Position numbers and translations under genes: made by a program. DNA of 64,000 bases from an uncultured Litoreibacter sp. (GTDB lineage: Bacteria; Pseudomonadota; Alphaproteobacteria; Rhodobacterales; Rhodobacteraceae): contig CANNGL010000002.1 in the NCBI GenBank assembly GCA_947504205.1, forward strand, positions 771,001 to 835,000, read 5' to 3'. The notes under the pieces were generated by a model. The model was not told the origin of the DNA, made no database searches, and saw only the letters and a list, made by a program, of their open reading frames with translations. This document shows, in pieces, positions 24,668 through 32,023 of this stretch (positions are counted from its first letter, which is position 1; the number at the start of each line of letters is the position of its first letter).

Positions 24668-25232
24668 GATCCCAGCACCCTTTGATATGCTGCCGTCAGA
24701 TCGGCTGAAGAAATTCACCACTCCCAAAGGGATGGTTTTGTTTCGAGAGGGTGATCCTACGAAAGGTCTGTTCCTGAGTTCGACGGCGATGATCAGGATG
24801 GAGCGCATCGGCCCAGATGGAGAGCCCGTCACGATCCACACGGTTCAAGAAGGTCAGTCTTTTGCCGAAGCTTCCGTGTTCGCTGACAGATACCATTGCG
24901 ACGCGGTTGTCCTCGTAGAAGGTGAGGTCATTCGCATCCCCAAGTCCGTCGTCTTGGCTGGATTTGCCGATCCCAAATTTTCCACCGCCTATAACCGCAT
25001 CATGTCTCGCCAGGTCCAGGCTTACCGACAAATCGTTGAGATCATGTCGATACGGTCCGCAGTGGAAAGAGTATACGCGGCTGTGGTCGCTGGTTTGCTG
25101 GACGCCTCAATCATGAACCTCTCGCAGCGCATCGCGCTGACCCACGAGGCGACCTATAGGGCTCTGCGTACACTGGTCAGCCAGGGAAGGTTGGAAAACC
25201 CGAGCCGTGGTGAATACAGACTTCCGAGATAA
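24666..25232 (+). CDS. Crp/Fnr-family transcriptional regulator
   Basis: 188 residues from MIPAPFDML. The cyclic-nucleotide-binding-type jelly roll (about 10-110) contains GMVLFREGDPTKGLF and GQSFAEASVF. A dimer helix follows, then a C-terminal winged helix with LSQRIALTHEATYRALRTLVSQGRLEN. It lacks the N-terminal Cys cluster of FNR and has only one Cys, so it senses something other than oxygen via Fe-S. The ATG lies at the edge of a palindrome with an AAGGGGA 15 bases upstream, so an alternative start (24636) is possible. Divergent placement beside the redox module suggests that it regulates it. Confidence 0.85.
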   Translation: MIPAPFDMLPSDRLKKFTTPKGMVLFREGDPTKGLFLSSTAMIRMERIGPDGEPVTIHTVQEGQSFAEASVFADRYHCDAVVLVEGEVIRIPKSVVLAGFADPKFSTAYNRIMSRQVQAYRQIVEIMSIRSAVERVYAAVVAGLLDASIMNLSQRIALTHEATYRALRTLVSQGRLENPSRGEYRLPR

Positions 25233-25235
25233 CCG

Positions 25236-25670
25236 TCACTGATGTGGCGGGTTTCGTCCGGCTTGAATTCCCCGAACACGTTCTGGCCAGGTTGAGCGGA
25301 TGTAGGCAAGAATATCCCAGATTTCTTCGTCTGAGATAACATCGGCGAACCCCGGCATTCCACTCTTGAAGTTGGTGATGCCTCTTTCCGCCAATGCACC
25401 TTGCCCGCCAAGCTTTGTGTAAAAGAACAGCAGTTGGTTGTCGTGGTGCCAGGTGTGCCCCGTTTCGTCATGAGGAGGAGCAGGCATCGTCCCGTCATCG
25501 TTCTGTCGCTGCCAGTTCGGCTGGCCCTGAAGCTCGGCGCCGTGGCAAGAGGCACACTGCTCCGCGTATAGCGTCTGACCCCGTGCAAGATCACGATCTT
25601 CGAGTTCGTGGGCAGCAAAGACGATTGTGGGCAGCAGGAATGGGACGACGAATGTGAACCGGCTCATCAT
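25236..25670 (-). CDS. Exported c-type cytochrome
   Basis: 144 residues starting at ATG 25670, which overlaps the multicopper oxidase stop by ATGA. A signal peptide ends near VFAAHE. The heme site is CASCHG at about residue 38-42. The C-terminal GMPGFADVISDEEIWDILAYIRSTWPE is typical of class I cytochromes, with Met in GMPGF as the likely second heme ligand. It probably passes electrons to or from the coupled multicopper oxidase in the periplasm. It is the last gene of the leftward redox operon. Confidence 0.9.
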   Translation of the reverse strand: MMSRFTFVVPFLLPTIVFAAHELEDRDLARGQTLYAEQCASCHGAELQGQPNWQRQNDDGTMPAPPHDETGHTWHHDNQLLFFYTKLGGQGALAERGITNFKSGMPGFADVISDEEIWDILAYIRSTWPERVRGIQAGRNPPHQ

Positions 25671-26977
25671 GTTACCTCCACCCAGGTTTTCATACCAGTG
25701 GCCGAGTGCCCTAACATGTGACAGTGCAACAACCACTTCCCAGGATTTTCAAAGACGCAGAATATGTCTCTGCTTTCTCGGGCATTGACCAACGACGTGT
25801 CGCGAAGTGGACCGAGTGAGCCATCGTCGGCGACCTCGTAAAAGTGCTGTCCGTGCAAGTGGATGCCATGAGGAAATGATGTGTCGTTTACCAAAGAAAT
25901 CTGAACTGCGGTGCCACGATCCAGCTTCAGCCATGGTTGGTCAGGAAGATCTGAGACTCCGTTGAGAGACCAGATATCCTCTCCCGGATGTTGCCCGCCC
26001 ATGGCCCCGCCTTGCATCCGCAGGGTTTCGCGGCGTTCAGGGTCACCTGTTGGCTTGGCGATACCGTTCGACGGGAGCGGCAGAATCTCGACGCTTCTTG
26101 GGGACGGATTGGAACCTTCGATAATGACGGCTCCCAAGGCGTAGTCATCTTGGCCAGTCCAAAAGCTGAACTCGATGTCATCTACAACGTCGGCGATGAT
26201 GTCGGCCCGTTGGGCGGGAGCCAGGGTGACCGCCCCTATATCCTCAACATCTTCAAGGGGCATCCCGTCCAAAGCAACAAGCTTGCCTTCGATCCCCGTC
26301 ATATCGAGGGGAAAAACCCGGGCGTTCGCCGTGTTGATCAATCTGAGGCGAACGCGATCACCTCTTCGGACGGAGGACTGTGATGGAATGACTTTCGCGT
26401 AGTTCCCCATTCGCCCCCCGTGAGCGAAATGGAACATACCGTCGAAGTCGTCGAAAAAAGTTGCATCTTCGTCCAACCGCCAGTCATCAACAATAACGAT
26501 GATGTCCGCGTCCACGTCCGGCGGCGTGGTCTCTTCCACAATGAGAGGTCCGTAAAGACCTCTGGCAACCTGCTCCCACGACCGGCTATGCGAATGATAC
26601 CAGAATGTCCCTGCATCAGGAGCGACAAAGCGGTATTCGAAGTCTGCCCCATCAGGAACGGCGTCTTGAGTGAGGCCCGGCACCCCGTCCATCTCGTTGG
26701 TTATTCGGATGCCATGCCAGTGAATGGACGATGCTTCTCCCGTCCGGTTCTCGAACGTCACCGCCAATTCTTCACCTTGCCGAACTGTGAGGAGCGGTCC
26801 GGGGGTGCCACCGTTGAAGCCCAGAGACGGGGTTGGTCCGTATTCACGAAATTCCCCAGTCAGAATTTGGGTGAGAACCGGCTCTGCCCGTAAACGATGA
26901 GTAGCGGCCATACCCATCGACGGGGCAAGAACGATAGCCGCTGACGACGCCAGAAAAGTTCTTCTCGATATCGACAT
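25667..26977 (-). CDS. Multicopper oxidase (CueO/laccase type), Tat-exported
   Basis: 436 residues from MSISRRTFL, a twin-arginine signal. All four copper motifs are visible: SIHWHGIR, FWYHSHSR, FPHGIHLHGQHF and the C-terminal LLHCHMLGHSATGM, the last with the type 1 copper Cys and axial Met. The three-cupredoxin length matches CueO-like oxidases, which oxidise Cu(I) or organic substrates using oxygen. No CueO-style Met-rich insert is evident. It is embedded among three c-type cytochromes, downstream of CueR-type promoters, so copper-responsive periplasmic oxidation is the best inference. Coupled to the following cytochrome. Confidence 0.93.
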   Translation of the reverse strand: MSISRRTFLASSAAIVLAPSMGMAATHRLRAEPVLTQILTGEFREYGPTPSLGFNGGTPGPLLTVRQGEELAVTFENRTGEASSIHWHGIRITNEMDGVPGLTQDAVPDGADFEYRFVAPDAGTFWYHSHSRSWEQVARGLYGPLIVEETTPPDVDADIIVIVDDWRLDEDATFFDDFDGMFHFAHGGRMGNYAKVIPSQSSVRRGDRVRLRLINTANARVFPLDMTGIEGKLVALDGMPLEDVEDIGAVTLAPAQRADIIADVVDDIEFSFWTGQDDYALGAVIIEGSNPSPRSVEILPLPSNGIAKPTGDPERRETLRMQGGAMGGQHPGEDIWSLNGVSDLPDQPWLKLDRGTAVQISLVNDTSFPHGIHLHGQHFYEVADDGSLGPLRDTSLVNARESRDIFCVFENPGKWLLHCHMLGHSATGMKTWVEVT

Positions 26978-26978
26978 A

Positions 26979-27416
26979 TCACTCACGATAGACCGAATGG
27001 CACGACTTACAATTCGCTCCGAGTGCTCCCATTGCTGCATTCAAGTCCGCCGGGTCAGTAATCGAAGTCGAGAAGCCAATCGCGATGGTTTCAAGCTCAG
27101 TTGCCTTCGAGGCGAAATCCTCGAAATTCGACCAAATCTTTGCCCGTGCCTCTGACTTCGGATCGGTCTCGTTGGCCTCAAACAATCCTGGCGTTGCGGC
27201 AGCATGTTCGGCAATCGCCGCAGCAGCCGACCTGGCTACCGCTGCGTCGAACTCTGTGGCCCCCTTTGACATCTGGCCGAGTGTTTTCATGTTTTCGGCG
27301 ATGGCACTCATCCCGTCCATTCGGGCCTTCACAGCGGGGTTTTGAACACCTTGGTGGGCCAGAGCGGCGGTTGCTGTAGCGAGTAGAAGGCCGAGTGCTA
27401 TGGATTTTCGTTTCAT
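26979..27416 (-). CDS. Cytochrome c-prime/c556-family protein
   Basis: 145 residues from MKRKSIALG, with a signal peptide ending at ALAHQ. A four-helix-bundle composition (Ala-rich helices) is followed by the heme site CKSCHSVYRE at the extreme C-terminus, the hallmark of cytochrome c-prime and c556. Such proteins bind gases or transfer electrons in the periplasm. The stop lies one base before the multicopper oxidase start, so it is translationally linked to it. Confidence 0.9.
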   Translation of the reverse strand: MKRKSIALGLLLATATAALAHQGVQNPAVKARMDGMSAIAENMKTLGQMSKGATEFDAAVARSAAAAIAEHAAATPGLFEANETDPKSEARAKIWSNFEDFASKATELETIAIGFSTSITDPADLNAAMGALGANCKSCHSVYRE

Positions 27417-27429
27417 TATTTTCTCTTGT

Positions 27430-27858
27430 TCAGTTGATGCCGTTGGCTCGTTGCAGTTCACGGACGTAGGCGATGATCATGGTCACGTCTCCTCGGGTTA
27501 ACCCCTCGACCGGTTGCATGTTCCCAAACGGCCAATGATGCTGGCGAACCCCGAGAGACACCGCTCTTTGGAAGGATTCATCAGCGTGGTGCGATGGTTC
27601 ATAGATTTTGTGGACAAGGGGCGGCGCAACATCGGTCTGGCCCACAGCGTTGGAACCGTGACAGACGGAACACTTCGCTTCGAACGCCACTTTCCCGACC
27701 TGGGCGTTTGCCGACAGCGTTTCAGGGATGTTAATCTCGACGATTGCAGACGTCGGTTCCTCGGGCACCTGTGCGACCTGGCTATCCGTATCCATCGTAA
27801 ACCAATAGGCTAAACCACCTACGCCCAGGAGAATGGAGAGAAGTTGCATTGCCCGCAT
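27430..27858 (-). CDS. Membrane-anchored c-type cytochrome
   Basis: 142 residues. An uncleaved-looking N-terminal segment (MRAMQLLSILLGVGGLAYWF) anchors the protein. One heme site, CSVCHGSNAVGQ, lies near residue 63, with a Met in FGNMQPVEGL as the probable axial ligand. DVTMIIAYVRELQRANGI ends the fold. It is transcribed from its own MerR-type promoter (27883-27913), which overlaps the end of the upstream gene, and leads into the cytochrome c-prime and multicopper oxidase genes. Confidence 0.9.
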   Translation of the reverse strand: MRAMQLLSILLGVGGLAYWFTMDTDSQVAQVPEEPTSAIVEINIPETLSANAQVGKVAFEAKCSVCHGSNAVGQTDVAPPLVHKIYEPSHHADESFQRAVSLGVRQHHWPFGNMQPVEGLTRGDVTMIIAYVRELQRANGIN

Positions 27859-27882
27859 TGGTAATCCGTTTTCTTTCTTGTC

Positions 27883-27913
27883 GTTCTAGGGTTTCCAGTA
27901 GGTGGAAGGTCAA
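27883..27913 (-). promoter_or_regulatory. MerR/CueR-type promoter 2 (19-base spacer)
   Basis: On the minus strand TTGACC (27908-27913) and TAGAAC (27883-27888) are separated by 19 bases containing the dyad TTCCA-CCTAC-TGGAA. Overlong spacers with a central dyad are the signature of MerR-family activation. The -35 overlaps the stop codon of the upstream fusion gene. Confidence 0.75.
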
Positions 27914-28674
27914 CCGACCAATCCTGACGCTTTCGTGAGCATCCAGATCGCCATTCCGACCATCATCAGATTCTCGGTGAGCGAGACGAACCCAAGTGGC
28001 ACATTGCTATTCCCACCAACACAGGCGCACTTCAGTTCGCGTTTGTCGATGTATACAGCCTTAAACACGCTCACAGCGCCAATACCGGCAACGAAGAGGG
28101 CGACGGGGGCAGACACCCACGTCAACACTCCCGCCATCATGAGCAGCCCCGCACCAGTCTCTGCGAACGGATAAAAATATCCATACCGGACCCACCGTTG
28201 GGCCAGCAGGTCATAGTTCAGGAACATCGTCGCAAAGCCTTCCAAGTCTTTCAGTTTCTGAAGTCCAAGAAGAACCATAGAAATCGATATGAACCATTCG
28301 ATTGTCTGACCCGTGATCATCGTTCCCAGTGAAACCCAGGTCACTGCGACAGCCATCAGAGCCGCTACAGCAAAGAGCGCGATGACTGGTTGGTAGGTCG
28401 TTTCATCTTTGGATTTCACGGCGACCCCAAGATGTTTCGCCAAATCTTCATATCCACCAATGCGTTCTCCGCCGATAAAGGTCTGCGGCGTCGATTTCAC
28501 GTCATATTCCTCTTTGAAGGCGTCAACCGCATCTCTGCTGGTCAGGTGCTGGTCCTCGACGAGGTAGCCGTGACGTTCCAACAAGTCCTTCGACTTTAGT
28601 CCGTAAGGGCACATGTGATCGGACATAAACATCCGATAGAGTTTGGCGGTTTGCGTCGTTGCATCCTTAGGCAT
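27910..28674 (-). CDS. Glutaredoxin-MauE/DoxX-like membrane fusion protein
   Basis: 254 residues from MPKDATTQT. The N-terminal ~85 residues are a glutaredoxin domain with MCPYGLKSK (CPYG in place of CPYC, hence a single active cysteine) and the TPQTFIGGERIGGYEDL glutathione-site segment. The C-terminal part has about four to five membrane helices of the MauE/DoxX type, followed by a CACVGG motif. MauE-like proteins serve disulfide or electron transfer to periplasmic partners. It is the first gene of the leftward operon and is driven by the CueR-type promoter 28713-28743. Role in cytochrome or copper-enzyme maturation is inferred. Confidence 0.85.
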   Translation of the reverse strand: MPKDATTQTAKLYRMFMSDHMCPYGLKSKDLLERHGYLVEDQHLTSRDAVDAFKEEYDVKSTPQTFIGGERIGGYEDLAKHLGVAVKSKDETTYQPVIALFAVAALMAVAVTWVSLGTMITGQTIEWFISISMVLLGLQKLKDLEGFATMFLNYDLLAQRWVRYGYFYPFAETGAGLLMMAGVLTWVSAPVALFVAGIGAVSVFKAVYIDKRELKCACVGGNSNVPLGFVSLTENLMMVGMAIWMLTKASGLVG

Positions 28675-28712
28675 GGCGGGTTTTTTCCGTGGCTTGAAGT
28701 GGCGTCGGTCAC

Positions 28713-28743
28713 TACCTAATGTTTCCAGTAACTGGAAGGTCAA
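28713..28743 (-). promoter_or_regulatory. MerR/CueR-type promoter 1 (19-base spacer)
   Basis: On the minus strand TTGACC (28738-28743) and TAGGTA (28713-28718) are 19 bases apart. The spacer holds the perfect dyad TTCCAGT-A-ACTGGAA (28723-28737). It closely matches the second promoter near 27.9 kb and faces the divergently transcribed MerR-type gene. Confidence 0.82.
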
Positions 28744-28754
28744 GGAGCTTTGCT

Positions 28755-29187
28755 ATGAACATTTTTTGCCGCCGCCGATGCTGCCGGATTGCCGGTTAAG
28801 ACGGTCAGGTACTATGCCGACATTGGCCTGGTCGCCGCTCCATCACGATCAACGTCCGGATATCGAACTTACGATGATGCATCGATCCGAAAGCTGGCAT
28901 TCATTCGAAGGGCACGGGAGTTCGGATTTAACATCGAAGAGTGCCGAGAGCTTTTGGGCCTCTATGAGTACCAGAACAGGAGCAGCGCAGATGTGAAGCA
29001 AATCGCATCCAAAAAGCTGGAAGAAATCCGGGCGAAGCAGAAGGAACTCCAGGCACTGCACGACGACCTGTCGCACCTCGTCGATGCATGCAACGGAGAT
29101 CATCGACCAGATTGTCCAATCATGGACTATTTGGGGTATAACAGGCCGCTTCTCGCCGGCAGGCGAAATTATTTCAAGCCGACTTAA
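28755..29187 (+). pseudogene. MerR-family (CueR/HmrR-like) regulator with apparent 5' frameshift in a T6 run
   Basis: An AAGGAG ribosome site precedes ATG 28755. With one T removed from the run at 28762-28767 the protein reads MNIFAAADAAGLPVKTVRYYADIG, a perfect MerR helix-turn-helix start, and continues to 29187 (about 143 residues). As sequenced, the frame breaks after four codons. Only an internal TTG (28789), lacking the first DNA-binding helix, would be left. The C-terminal CNGDHRPDCPI has two Cys seven residues apart, as in Cu(I)-sensing CueR. It faces two MerR-type promoters. Could be an assembly error, real decay, or slippage. Confidence 0.8.
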
Positions 29188-29194
29188 GTTGAAC

Positions 29195-29255
29195 GGCAGC
29201 TTTGCGGGCGCGACCGCAGCATCGGGATGAGGTGGTCAACGGCAGATAAGGGCCG
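29195..29255. repeat. Dispersed degenerate intergenic repeat, copy E
   Basis: CTTTGCGGGCGCGACCGCAG, then CATCGGGATGAGG, then AACGGCAGATAAGGGCCG. It has the same order of parts as the copies at 12431, 19296, 21007 and 22884. Confidence 0.5.
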
Positions 29256-29328
29256 TGCTCGAAACTTTGCAAAGTCCGCTTCCTGCGCTCGCTCACAATC
29301 GAACCATCCGTAGTATCCATCACTCTGG

Positions 29329-29565
29329 GCTCTTAACGGTCATTCCAGTCAAATATTCGGCCGGACTCGAACCGAAGGCGCCGGTTAGCGCCGGACCGTC
29401 TCCGGGGCTGGTGTAGGGGGGTGGTACGCATGAACGCGCACCCTACGGGGTTGTGCGGGATTGGGCGGCGGGGGAGCGCTGCCCTACCCTTGGGTGTGGA
29501 AGTGGTCGTAGATGGTCTGGGCCATGGCCTCCGAGACGCCCTCGACCGCCTTGAGATCAACCAGT
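29329..29565. repeat. ~235-base direct repeat, left copy, containing a uvrC 3' fragment
   Basis: It runs from GCTCTTAACGGTCATTCC to the CCAG of the uvrC fragment and matches 47042-47275 with roughly 10% mismatches and a few indels. Its last 82 bases (29484-29565, minus strand) encode [21 protein letters not shown] plus HTQG and a stop, the C-terminus of UvrC, without the rest of the gene. Similarity stops abruptly inside the 3' end of the LysR gene. Confidence 0.88.
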
Positions 29566-30459
29566 TTGCTTCCTACAGCGCTGCGCATAGATCGTGTGCA
29601 GGGCATTGACGAATGCACGACTGACCTCTCCTCTTCCATCGCCGTTCGGAATGAAGTAGCCGATTTCGATCTTCATGCCCGGCTCCCAGTCGACCAACCG
29701 CACCTCTTCTTCCAATTCAGGGTCCAAGGCAATCGGATCTGCAAACGTGAAGCCGAGACCCCGCCGGACCAACCGGTAGGCTGCCGATCCCGATGACACT
29801 TCATGCGCAACTTTCAGCGTGGTTCCCGCGGCCTCCAATTTCTGGTCGGCGATCCGTCGGATGACGGTGGTCTCGTCAAGGGCAACATAGGGAACGTCGA
29901 CAACATCCTCAGGTCGCAAAACGGGGCGTTTGCTCAGTGGGTGGTCTTTGGCGATTGCCACTTTCAGTGGCGCAGAGCCCAGAAGAGCTGGTTTGGGCTG
30001 ATCTATCGGTAACGGCAGTGCGGTGATGCCGACATCATACCTGTCGTTTATCATGCGCCGCCCAAGATCGCGGCGCGGGTAGATTTCAAGCTTTATGGGT
30101 TGGTCGACAAAGGTGTCGCGCAATAGTGCGATTGCAGGGATGACGAGGCCGTTGACGAGCCTTGTCTGAGCAATGATGCGAAAGGGCTCTGGCGCGCCAG
30201 ACTGAATTTGCTGGATGAAGTGCGGCAGACCGTCGATCTGGGAAAGTATCCGCAACGCCTCGGGATAGAAACGTTCGGCCTCGGCGGTCGGTATCAGGCG
30301 GCGATTGTCCCGACGAAAGAGCCGAACCGCGAATTCTTCCTCTAGCAGCTGAAGCAACCGACTTGCCGCAGATTGGCTGAGGTTCATGTTCGTGGCCGCG
30401 CGCGCCAGCGTGCCCTCTTCCATCACGAGCGCAAAGACTTTCAGGCTGCGGAGATTCAT
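29557..30459 (-). CDS. LysR-family regulator, divergent from the tctCBA operon
   Basis: 300 residues from MNLRSLKVFAL. The winged helix (about 1-60) contains GTLARAATNMNLSQSAASRLLQLLEEEFAVRLF. The periplasmic-binding-like effector domain follows (about 90-290). Its last codons (QTG, stop) come from within the uvrC-derived repeat, so the natural C-terminus may have been replaced at the recombination junction. It is divergent from a TTT transporter gene set and probably controls it in response to the transported carboxylate. Confidence 0.9.
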   Translation of the reverse strand: MNLRSLKVFALVMEEGTLARAATNMNLSQSAASRLLQLLEEEFAVRLFRRDNRRLIPTAEAERFYPEALRILSQIDGLPHFIQQIQSGAPEPFRIIAQTRLVNGLVIPAIALLRDTFVDQPIKLEIYPRRDLGRRMINDRYDVGITALPLPIDQPKPALLGSAPLKVAIAKDHPLSKRPVLRPEDVVDVPYVALDETTVIRRIADQKLEAAGTTLKVAHEVSSGSAAYRLVRRGLGFTFADPIALDPELEEEVRLVDWEPGMKIEIGYFIPNGDGRGEVSRAFVNALHTIYAQRCRKQTG

Positions 30460-30583
30460 TCTTCGAATTTCTCGATGTATAGTTTTGATAATTGCGTTTT
30501 TTCTTACTTTCAAAATGCTTTACCGTCCACTGAAGAACGAAGAGACGTCGGTCAAAAGCACCGACGCACCAAGGGAGGACATT

Positions 30584-31546
30584 ATGAAAAGACGCGATTT
30601 CATCAGAACAGGTTTGTCTGCAGGTGCCTTTCTGGCCGCTGGTCCGGCGTTGGCCGAGTGGACCCCGCGCCGACCGATCAATGCCATACTCCCCTACTCC
30701 GCGGGTGGAGGCACCGATGCGCTGGCGCGTGCCGCCGCCGCGTCGGCAGATGGTATCCTGCCGGTGCCGCTGGTTATCGTGAACAAGCCCGGATCCTCCG
30801 GCATCACCGGGGCGACCGAAGCCGCGGCAGCCCGGCCCGACGGCAGCACGGTCATGGTTACCTCGGCGGGCTCCTTTCTGCTGACGTCGATGTTACGTGA
30901 AACGGATGTGAACCCCTTCGACAGCTTCGACATCATCGCGCAGATCGGCAACCTGACACCTGCGGTCATCGTTCCTGCGGCTAGCCCGTTCCAGACGGTT
31001 CAGGATCTTGTCGACGCGGCCCGTGCCACCCCGCGAGGCCTGCGGTGGGCGCATAACGGGCGAGGAGGCTTCCATCAAGTGGCCGGGCAAAGTTTCCTCA
31101 ACCGCAATGACTTAGACGCGCAGGATGTACCCTTCAAAGGGGGCGGACCAACCCGCGCCGCCGTCATCGGCGCTCAGGTCGACTTCGCCTTCGTCGGCAT
31201 CCAGCAGGCCGCGGGTTTCGAGAATGAGTTGCGCGTGCTGGCCCTTGTCGCACCCGAGCGTGACCCGATCCGCGACGATGTCCCGACTCTGGCTGAGCTT
31301 GGCTTCGATTATGTCGCCGTCTCGTCGCCCATCGTTTTCTTTGCGCCAAAAGGAACCGATCCGGAGATGGTTTCCGGCATGGAGGCCGCCTTGAAGGAGA
31401 TTACCGAAACCCCACAGTTTGCTGACCTTATGCGCGAACGCGGCAACGTTCCTGCCTTCCTGAACGGAGCGGATACCGAGGCTCGGTTGCGACAGATGCA
31501 AATCGACACACAGCCGGTCATCGACGCTTTGAAATCGCAAGGCTGA
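30584..31546 (+). CDS. tctC: Tripartite tricarboxylate transporter substrate-binding protein (TctC/Bug)
   Basis: 320 residues from ATG 30584 with ribosome site AAGGGAGG. MKRRDFIRTGLSAGAFLAAG looks like a Tat-type signal. The mature fold shows INAILPYSAGGGTDALARA, GSSGITGATEAAAARPDG and VPFKGGGPTRAAVIGAQVDFAF, all typical Bug-family strands that bind a carboxylate. The ligand may be a di- or tricarboxylic acid or an aromatic acid. It is followed by the small and large membrane subunits and a CoA transferase, so the imported acid is probably activated as a CoA ester. Confidence 0.93.
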   Translation: MKRRDFIRTGLSAGAFLAAGPALAEWTPRRPINAILPYSAGGGTDALARAAAASADGILPVPLVIVNKPGSSGITGATEAAAARPDGSTVMVTSAGSFLLTSMLRETDVNPFDSFDIIAQIGNLTPAVIVPAASPFQTVQDLVDAARATPRGLRWAHNGRGGFHQVAGQSFLNRNDLDAQDVPFKGGGPTRAAVIGAQVDFAFVGIQQAAGFENELRVLALVAPERDPIRDDVPTLAELGFDYVAVSSPIVFFAPKGTDPEMVSGMEAALKEITETPQFADLMRERGNVPAFLNGADTEARLRQMQIDTQPVIDALKSQG

Positions 31547-31551
31547 GCCGA

Positions 31552-32019
31552 GTGACCCCTGGGTTTTCTCCCGCCCCTCGGGTGGTCGGACTGGCGCTGA
31601 TCTTGATCGGGATCGGCGCCACTCTTACGTCTCTGACTATCTCGCTCGATCAATATGGTCGCTGGGGCGCGCGGTTCTTCCCGCTGGCTGGATCGCTTGC
31701 GCTGGTCGCCTTGGGCATGGTCGAACTGCGTCGCGCGGGTGGTCCGTCGCTCGATCGCCAGCACTGGTCTGCAATTGCCGGGCTTCTGGCCCTGTCGCTT
31801 GCCTATGTCTGGGCAATCTCGGTCGTTGGATACTTAATCGCAACCGCCATTGCCGCGCCGCTGGCGCTCTGGATATTCGGTGTGCGGAGCGCACTTGGTC
31901 TGTCGGCTGCCGTCGTGCTCTGCCCCGGGATCTATCATCTGGTGTTCTTCGAGCTTCTTGGTGTCTTCCCTCCGCTCGGGCGCTGGTTCGACCTCCTCGA
32001 TATCATCGCCGGATATTAA
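31552..32019 (+). CDS. tctB: TTT small permease subunit (TctB)
   Basis: 155 residues, GTG start five bases after the binding-protein gene. Four hydrophobic helices (about 10-30, 40-60, 80-105, 120-145) match the TctB family (GLALILIGIGATLTS, RWGARFFPLAGSLALVALG). It forms the membrane complex with TctA. The sequence is weakly conserved, as is normal for this subunit. Confidence 0.88.
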   Translation: MTPGFSPAPRVVGLALILIGIGATLTSLTISLDQYGRWGARFFPLAGSLALVALGMVELRRAGGPSLDRQHWSAIAGLLALSLAYVWAISVVGYLIATAIAAPLALWIFGVRSALGLSAAVVLCPGIYHLVFFELLGVFPPLGRWFDLLDIIAGY

Positions 32020-32023
32020 GCGG

